Translations under genes and position numbers: made by a program | IMG/VR virus record: IMGVR_UViG_3300031823_000004 | Span: 1-64,000 of that record | Source: a virus | Length of the DNA: 64,000 nt | Reading direction: 5' to 3' (one strand) | Shown: piece by piece, positions 59,500-64,000 of the stretch | Numbering within the stretch: the stretch's first letter is position 1 | How the letters are laid out: every line of letters starts with the position of its first letter | The notes under the pieces: model-generated | Database searches by the model: none | The model's input: the letters and a program-made list of their open reading frames with translations, nothing else | What the model was told of the DNA's origin: nothing

Positions 59500-59598
59500 C
59501 GGAATACGATTGCAAAAAAGCGGCTGTCCGCCTATGCAGAGCGCACGGCTTCGGCCGCTCGTGGGGTCGTCGAGTAGCGCATCCGGCGGCAACCACCG

Positions 59599-59628
59599 CC
59601 CCTGTGACCCGGATCCAGGTCACAGGGG
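59599..59628. promoter_or_regulatory. 30-bp near-perfect palindrome between divergent genes
   Basis: CCCCTGTGACC (59599-59609) and GGTCACAGGGG (59618-59628) flank CGGATCCA, itself GGATCC at the centre. Only one base pair breaks full symmetry. It lies between the leftward capsid operon and the rightward gene at 59652, so it is a likely operator or a cruciform-forming site. Confidence 0.6.
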
Positions 59629-59651
59629 AGTACCTCCAGGGAGTAGCAGCT

Positions 59652-59993
59652 ATGGGCCTCGGCATCGTAACAGCATCCAACTGCTTCAGCGAACCTGTCA
59701 TACAGCGTTCCCTGCCGCCGGAGCATCGGATCCTTGGCGTCAAAGCCGGTCCGCACTGCACCGACTACCTGATCGAAGGACCGTTGATGCCAACCGCCGA
59801 ACCGGCGGAAAACGTGTCGCTTCTGTTCACGATGAACCAGCGCGACAACCGATTTTACCTCACTGGACAGGTAACCTACCCTCGCAGCCCGGTATCCACC
59901 AGTTGGGCTATCGGCGACTGGCCGTCGATGGCTGCTTACCAAAAGGAAATCGAATACTTAAACCGTAAAGCTGAAGTCGCTTTTATAAGCTGA
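59652..59993 (+). CDS. Hypothetical protein
   Basis: 113 residues from ATG 59652 with GGGAG upstream. Strand-rich (MGLGIVTASNCFSEPVIQRS, then NRFYLTGQVTYPRSPVSTSW). The first gene right of the palindrome on the plus strand and a candidate target of its control. No family recognised. Confidence 0.65.
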   Translation: MGLGIVTASNCFSEPVIQRSLPPEHRILGVKAGPHCTDYLIEGPLMPTAEPAENVSLLFTMNQRDNRFYLTGQVTYPRSPVSTSWAIGDWPSMAAYQKEIEYLNRKAEVAFIS

Positions 59994-59996
59994 AAA

Positions 59997-60251
59997 ATGA
60001 GACTGACTGTGGCAAAACTGGAAATAGCGGGTCATCTGTTTGATATAAGCGCGTTCGGTCCGATCCGCTGCATCAAACCGAATTGCCAAATAGAGGGCGG
60101 TGCTCTCTACACCGACGTGCTGGGCATGCAGAAAAGCAACGTCGGCAAAAGCGGCCCTGTCTCTCTGTGCCACTACGGCGCGACAAGCGATGCCGAATAC
60201 CTTAGCGTGCTGAACGAACTGGAGCGCATAAGCGCTTCGTTCAAAAGCTAA
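59997..60251 (+). CDS. Small hypothetical protein
   Basis: 84 residues, three bases after the previous gene. Contains PIRCIKPNCQIEGG and LCHYGAT, cysteine pairs that could hold zinc. Converges with and overlaps the next gene by four bases. Unknown function. Confidence 0.6.
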   Translation: MRLTVAKLEIAGHLFDISAFGPIRCIKPNCQIEGGALYTDVLGMQKSNVGKSGPVSLCHYGATSDAEYLSVLNELERISASFKS

Positions 60252-60634
60252 ATCGACCCATCCTGCCGCGTCATCGCATCAACGACATCGCGGTACTCAT
60301 GGATGGTGTACGGGTCTTCGCCTGGCCCGTGAAGCGGCGCAAAGGGCCGCTCGTCGCCGATCTGGAACCACTCGCCCATCTCGTGGTTTTCCAGCGCGAG
60401 GCACCTGTCGAATACCCAGCGCCGCCATGACCGTTCATTGTAAGTAACTGTCGGCACCGGGAAGAAGTGGCGCACCGTAAACCGCCGACCATGCGGATCA
60501 CGTGCGTCCAGACCCGGCACTTTGATGACCAGCCGCAGCGCACCATCCTCGTCGACCAGCTTGAAAGTCCAGCCCGGCTTGCAAGTCACGGTAGCGACCA
60601 GGGTCTCCAGGATATCGAATGTGTTATCGGCCAT
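60248..60634 (-). CDS. Conserved phage protein, unknown function
   Basis: 128 residues. VRHFFPVPTVTYNERSWRRW, then FDRCLALENHEMGEWFQIGD and APLHGPGEDPYTIHEYRD resemble a conserved small protein seen in many phages of actinobacteria and proteobacteria. No function is known to me. It precedes the zinc-ribbon gene in the same operon. Confidence 0.78.
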   Translation of the reverse strand: MADNTFDILETLVATVTCKPGWTFKLVDEDGALRLVIKVPGLDARDPHGRRFTVRHFFPVPTVTYNERSWRRWVFDRCLALENHEMGEWFQIGDERPFAPLHGPGEDPYTIHEYRDVVDAMTRQDGSI

Positions 60635-60636
60635 GA

Positions 60637-60834
60637 TTAGAAAGCCCCCTGTTTTGGCTTTATGACAGCGCTATCGAACTTCTGTTTTCGGCTGGCGATA
60701 AGCGCATCCCGTGCTTCCGGTGTCATGGCAGCACAGGTTGTACAGTGCATCCGCGGGTATGCGTCACCTGTCGTGCATGTCTTGTGGCCGCATTCCCAGT
60801 ACTCGACATCTGAACCCGTACGTGTCCAGCCCAT
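60637..60834 (-). CDS. Small zinc-ribbon-like protein
   Basis: 65 residues from ATG 60834 with AGGAG about nine bases upstream. CGHKTC and CTTC form two cysteine pairs (DVEYWECGHKTCTTGDAYPR, then MHCTTC). A short transcription- or nucleic-acid-associated protein is possible. Follows directly from the 217-residue gene. Confidence 0.68.
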   Translation of the reverse strand: MGWTRTGSDVEYWECGHKTCTTGDAYPRMHCTTCAAMTPEARDALIASRKQKFDSAVIKPKQGAF

Positions 60835-60850
60835 CGCGATAACTCCTGCG

Positions 60851-61504
60851 CTAATCTGCCTCCATCGGCGCAAAAGCCGCCACCGCGCCAAGCTGGGATG
60901 GTATCCAGGCCTCCAGCGAATCACGCCGCCCTTCGCCCACCGCAAACACCGTTCCGGATAGCACCGGCGACAGCGCCTCTTCGCAACGGTCGAGCCATTC
61001 GTCCACCGGCCGCCGACCAAGCTGATAGGCACACCACGCCACAGTGTAGCGCGGCCCGGCCACCTCATTGATAAACCATTCCATGACCTTTTCGCCGTGA
61101 CGGGAGTGGTGCCGGGCGTGAAACGCCACCTCGATCATCAGATCGCGCAGGTTCGCCATCGCCACGTAGTTCAGTTGCATCCGCCCGACAAAGCGGCAAT
61201 CCGGACAGGCGCAGACACTCCAGCGGTGCCCGGGCGGCACCAGGCGCATTGCCCGTGCCAACTCCTCCCGCCGCCGCACCCATTCGACACACACCGCGCA
61301 GCCGCAGGCGTCGTCGGTATCGAGCATGGTCGCATGGTCGAGCGGCGCCATCGGCCGCGGCAACACGCGTAACTCATTGGACGAACTGTTCGCCATATAG
61401 GCGCCCAGCATGGCGTCGATCTGCGCTGCCTCGCTTTGCAGGGCGAACCAGCGCACTGCCAAGCCGCTGACGACAGGGTCAAGGGACGGAAGCATGGGCG
61501 CCAT
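60851..61504 (-). CDS. Cysteine-containing hypothetical protein
   Basis: 217 residues (ATG 61495 would shorten it by three). CGCAVC and CACPDC suggest two metal knuckles (DDACGCAVCVEWVRRREELA and WSVCACPDCRFVG). The C-terminal half is helical. Overlaps the end of the upstream gene. Unknown; possibly regulatory or DNA-binding. Confidence 0.65.
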   Translation of the reverse strand: MAPMLPSLDPVVSGLAVRWFALQSEAAQIDAMLGAYMANSSSNELRVLPRPMAPLDHATMLDTDDACGCAVCVEWVRRREELARAMRLVPPGHRWSVCACPDCRFVGRMQLNYVAMANLRDLMIEVAFHARHHSRHGEKVMEWFINEVAGPRYTVAWCAYQLGRRPVDEWLDRCEEALSPVLSGTVFAVGEGRRDSLEAWIPSQLGAVAAFAPMEAD

Positions 61505-61925
61505 TCAGCGGTGCACCGACCGGCCAGTAGCGCCGATCGGTTTCCGACACTCTGTCTACGATTTGCGTGCGATGCGTGAGCGCGACACGGAGGGCCCCTA
61601 GCGTGCGCGCGGCGTCCTCCGGCACCAGGATGCAGTAAGCCTCATGCAGCGCCTTGATATCCAGCGGACCACGCTCCAGCAGGATTTCCTTCACCTTGTC
61701 GGCCAGCATGTCCCGCTTCGAAACAGGCCTGGACTCCGTCTTCGATTCGGCCTTCGGCGCGCTCGTCGCCTTCGCCCGGGCGCCTTCGTACATGGTAAAG
61801 AAAGCGTCCAGCGAGACGATTTCCCGGCCGATTTCGATCCGCCGGATCGCCATCTCCCGCACCACCGGATCGGGCGATTCCGCGGCGATCTCCAGTGGGC
61901 TCCGTACCCTGTTCATGTCTGCCAT
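61479..61925 (-). CDS. Winged-helix-like protein
   Basis: 148 residues from ATG 61925. After an N-terminal helix pair, the C-terminal half (MLADKVKEILLERGPLDIKA, LHEAYCILVPEDAARTLGAL, RVALTHRTQIVDRV...RRYWP) has the helix-helix-helix-wing pattern of small phage wHTH regulators. It starts one base after the glycosyltransferase stop region, so the two are in one operon. Target unknown. Confidence 0.65.
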   Translation of the reverse strand: MADMNRVRSPLEIAAESPDPVVREMAIRRIEIGREIVSLDAFFTMYEGARAKATSAPKAESKTESRPVSKRDMLADKVKEILLERGPLDIKALHEAYCILVPEDAARTLGALRVALTHRTQIVDRVSETDRRYWPVGAPLNGAHASVP

Positions 61926-61926
61926 G

Positions 61927-64000
61927 CTACTCCGCAGCCTCCATAATCGCCGGTACGATCTCCTCGTACGCAGCCTTCCACGCCCCCAGATCGGACCCAA
62001 AACCGAATAGCTCGGCCGCCTTGTCCGGCTGTTCGCTCAGCCAGGGTGCGACCAGCATCGGGTCGATCGGGTCGATACTGACCGGGATCCCCAGCGCGGC
62101 AAGACAGCGCAAGGCCTCGACCGGGGGTGCCGGTCCGGCTGCGCCGATCAGCGAGCGCAGCACGATCCGGTCGATCCCCAGCCGCTTCAGCCCGGCGGCG
62201 ATTTCCTTTGGCCGCCGGATATCCCAGCCGTCCAGGTTCGCCGGTGCCGGTGCGGCCAGCCGCAGCATGAAGCCGTCGAGAACGCCGCAGAACACCGTCT
62301 GGCCGACCCGCATCCGGGCCACGGACTGGCCGCTCGCGCCCGGCATGTCATTGATCGTCAGCACCCGCACCGTGTCCAGGCGAGGCCGCTTTTCATCCCA
62401 TAGCAGCATGTCGCGGTTCAACCCGGAGATCGTGGCGCCGCCCTGCGCCGTCGCAACAGCCAGGCAGGGGTGCCAGTACGGATCGGCGTCCGGCCAGCGC
62501 GCAGCGAAACGCACATTGTCGTCCGCCAACTGCTTCAGCGTGTTGGCCTGGTCGTTCGGATTGGTACGCGAGGTGCCTTCCGGGTGCAGCAGTTCCGCCG
62601 ACATCTCGACGACGTTGCGCAGCCCCAGCTTCCGCAGCTTCATGCAGAAATCGGTATCCCCGTAATTCAGCGGGAAAACCTTGTCGTCGAAGCCGCCAGC
62701 CCGACTGAAGTTTGCACGCGAAACCAGCATGCAGGCACCGGTCACCGCCTGCGCCTCGTGGTTCAGCATAGCCAGCCAGCCGTTACCGGCCTGACCATTC
62801 GGCAGCCCCTTCAACAGGTGCCCGGCGATCCCCTGGTGCACCACAACGCCAACGTGTTGCACGATACCGGCAGGGTGGATCAGCCGCGCACCGACAGCGC
62901 CGACATCCGGCCGAATCGCATGGCCCATCATCGCGTCGAGCCAGTACTCCGTGCCGAACTGCACGTCATCGTTGACAAAGCACAGGTACTCGCCATTAAT
63001 GTGGCGCACCGCCTCATTCATGCAGCCGGACCAGTTGAACTTCCCATCCGGCGCTGCCCAGTGGACAGTGCTCACACGCGGATCGTTCTGTGCAGCACCA
63101 AGTTCCGGCCAATCACGTTCAGGACCGTTCTGCATCACGATGATTTCGAAATTCGGATATCGGGTGTGCTGGCGGATCGTGTTGACGCACGGCTGAATCA
63201 GCCGCCCGGCACCAAGCGTCGGTATGATGATCGACACCAGCGGCGCACAGTTGTCGACATCCCACTTACGCTTTACGGCGAGCGCGCCGGGCAGCATGGG
63301 ATGCGCGCTGACGTCGATCGCGTCTCCGTAGCGGTGTTCGATCGCCATCTGCCGATTGAGCGCCGACATCGCCAACTCTTCCGGGGTCGCCTCGCGAACG
63401 ATAACCAGCGGCTCCGGGATATGCTGAAAGGCTTTTGCGCCATGAGTTTCCGCGACAGCCAACACATGGCTGTACAAACTCGTACGGTTTTGCGGAATAC
63501 CTACTGTATAGCTCATATATCCTACGCGCACTGCGCAGATCGGCGTGACGTAATCACGCGCCAAAAACAGTTCCAGATCGAAGTCCGGTTTGAAATCCGG
63601 ATACACATGACCCTCGGTATTGCGAAATTCATTGTCGCCATACACTACCAGAACATCATCAGGCGCACTGGCACAGGCAGCGCGCAGCGTGGCGAGACCG
63701 TTCACCCTCCAGTCAACGGTGTCGTCGATGAAAACGACCCACTCCGATGTAATGTCCTTCGCGCCGAACACGGCAACAAACAGCGACGCCGCCGCTGCTT
63801 TCTCGTAATCCGGGTCCGGCACGTCGCCCTTCAGCGCCGACCAGGATGCATAGTCGTGCCCAAAACCAGCCATGCCCGGCTGGGGTCCGGCCCAGCGCAT
63901 GCGCAGCATGTCGAGTTCGACGTCAAGCCGCTCCTGCTTCGACAGGTTCTCCACCGGCAGGTTGCCGAGGGCGTTGCCGTAGCCGCGAAGCTGGAGCCGC
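61927..64000 (-). CDS. Family 2 glycosyltransferase (GT-A), partial at right edge
   Basis: At least 691 residues and open at the window edge; GTG 63954 is probably internal because the frame continues with coding-like sequence (LQLRGYGNALGNLPVENL). The central GT-A domain shows VSIIIPTLGAGRLIQPCVNT, then FVNDDVQF (the DxD-like metal site), VTGACMLVSRANF and YGDTDFCMKLRKLG. A second N-terminal part (SEWVVFIDDTVDWRV) resembles another GT-A half. A C-terminal region may be a further domain. It likely modifies a virion protein, DNA or host surface sugar. Second glycosyltransferase in the window after GT9. Confidence 0.86.
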   Translation of the reverse strand, partial: RLQLRGYGNALGNLPVENLSKQERLDVELDMLRMRWAGPQPGMAGFGHDYASWSALKGDVPDPDYEKAAAASLFVAVFGAKDITSEWVVFIDDTVDWRVNGLATLRAACASAPDDVLVVYGDNEFRNTEGHVYPDFKPDFDLELFLARDYVTPICAVRVGYMSYTVGIPQNRTSLYSHVLAVAETHGAKAFQHIPEPLVIVREATPEELAMSALNRQMAIEHRYGDAIDVSAHPMLPGALAVKRKWDVDNCAPLVSIIIPTLGAGRLIQPCVNTIRQHTRYPNFEIIVMQNGPERDWPELGAAQNDPRVSTVHWAAPDGKFNWSGCMNEAVRHINGEYLCFVNDDVQFGTEYWLDAMMGHAIRPDVGAVGARLIHPAGIVQHVGVVVHQGIAGHLLKGLPNGQAGNGWLAMLNHEAQAVTGACMLVSRANFSRAGGFDDKVFPLNYGDTDFCMKLRKLGLRNVVEMSAELLHPEGTSRTNPNDQANTLKQLADDNVRFAARWPDADPYWHPCLAVATAQGGATISGLNRDMLLWDEKRPRLDTVRVLTINDMPGASGQSVARMRVGQTVFCGVLDGFMLRLAAPAPANLDGWDIRRPKEIAAGLKRLGIDRIVLRSLIGAAGPAPPVEALRCLAALGIPVSIDPIDPMLVAPWLSEQPDKAAELFGFGSDLGAWKAAYEEIVPAIMEAAE

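Noticed and set aside
1-64000. Integrase, attachment sites, CRISPR arrays, reverse transcriptase or diversity-generating repeats
   Set aside because: I saw no integrase or recombinase ORF, no regular spacer-repeat array and no reverse transcriptase motif (xxDD); the repeats present are within protein-coding repeats.

Overview
This window is one contiguous piece of a GC-rich double-stranded DNA phage genome with a contractile (myovirus-type) tail. A tail sheath, tail tube, tape measure, baseplate J protein, baseplate hub and major capsid protein can all be recognised, and genes are packed with ATGA, GTGA and TGATG overlaps. No integrase, transposase, rRNA or CRISPR array was seen. The host is not identified by the sequence. 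A Gram-negative host is likely from the GH108-type endolysin without an export signal, the LPS-type GT9 glycosyltransferase and the sigma70-like promoters. Both window edges cut a gene (a class II ribonucleotide reductase on the left, a family 2 glycosyltransferase on the right). Portal and terminase genes were not recognised and probably lie outside.

Left part (1-17067, plus strand): nucleotide metabolism and replication. It holds the C-terminus of an adenosylcobalamin-dependent ribonucleotide reductase, a separate promoter/tRNA-like/terminator unit, a large conserved phage protein, an SNF2-like helicase, a HAD hydrolase, a DUF2800 PD-(D/E)XK nuclease next to a DUF2815/Enc34-type ssDNA-binding protein, a SLOG-like protein with a CTG start, a DUF1643 protein, and a family A DNA polymerase interrupted by an intein. 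An HNH endonuclease is encoded inside that intein in a different reading frame. A GT9 glycosyltransferase closes the block.

Middle (17059-24775): a small minus-strand pair (YkgJ-like protein, methyltransferase), two candidate small RNAs with their own promoter and terminator, a MarR-like regulator, an endolysin with a ribbon-helix-helix gene, membrane/holin-like genes, and a sedolisin-like protease translationally coupled to a class 3 lipase-like protein. From 24740 to 36874, mostly plus strand, are baseplate wedge/J genes and long tail-fibre genes, one with a glycosidase-like domain.

Right part (36876-64000, mostly minus strand, read right to left): glycosyltransferase, small regulatory or zinc-ribbon proteins, capsid maturation protease, a pyrophosphatase-like domain fused to a scaffold with an internal start, major capsid protein with terminator, neck/connector genes, fibre and repeat proteins, sheath, tube, tail assembly chaperone with a putative +1 frameshift, tape measure and hub. 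The minus-strand tail operon converges with the plus-strand baseplate operon at 36875.

The most notable signals are the out-of-frame HNH gene nested in the polymerase intein, three genes whose best starts are CTG, ATC and ATA, a 14-bp element repeated at three promoters, two short promoter-to-terminator RNA units, a 30-bp palindrome in a divergent gap, and a 20-residue tandem-repeat virion-module protein.
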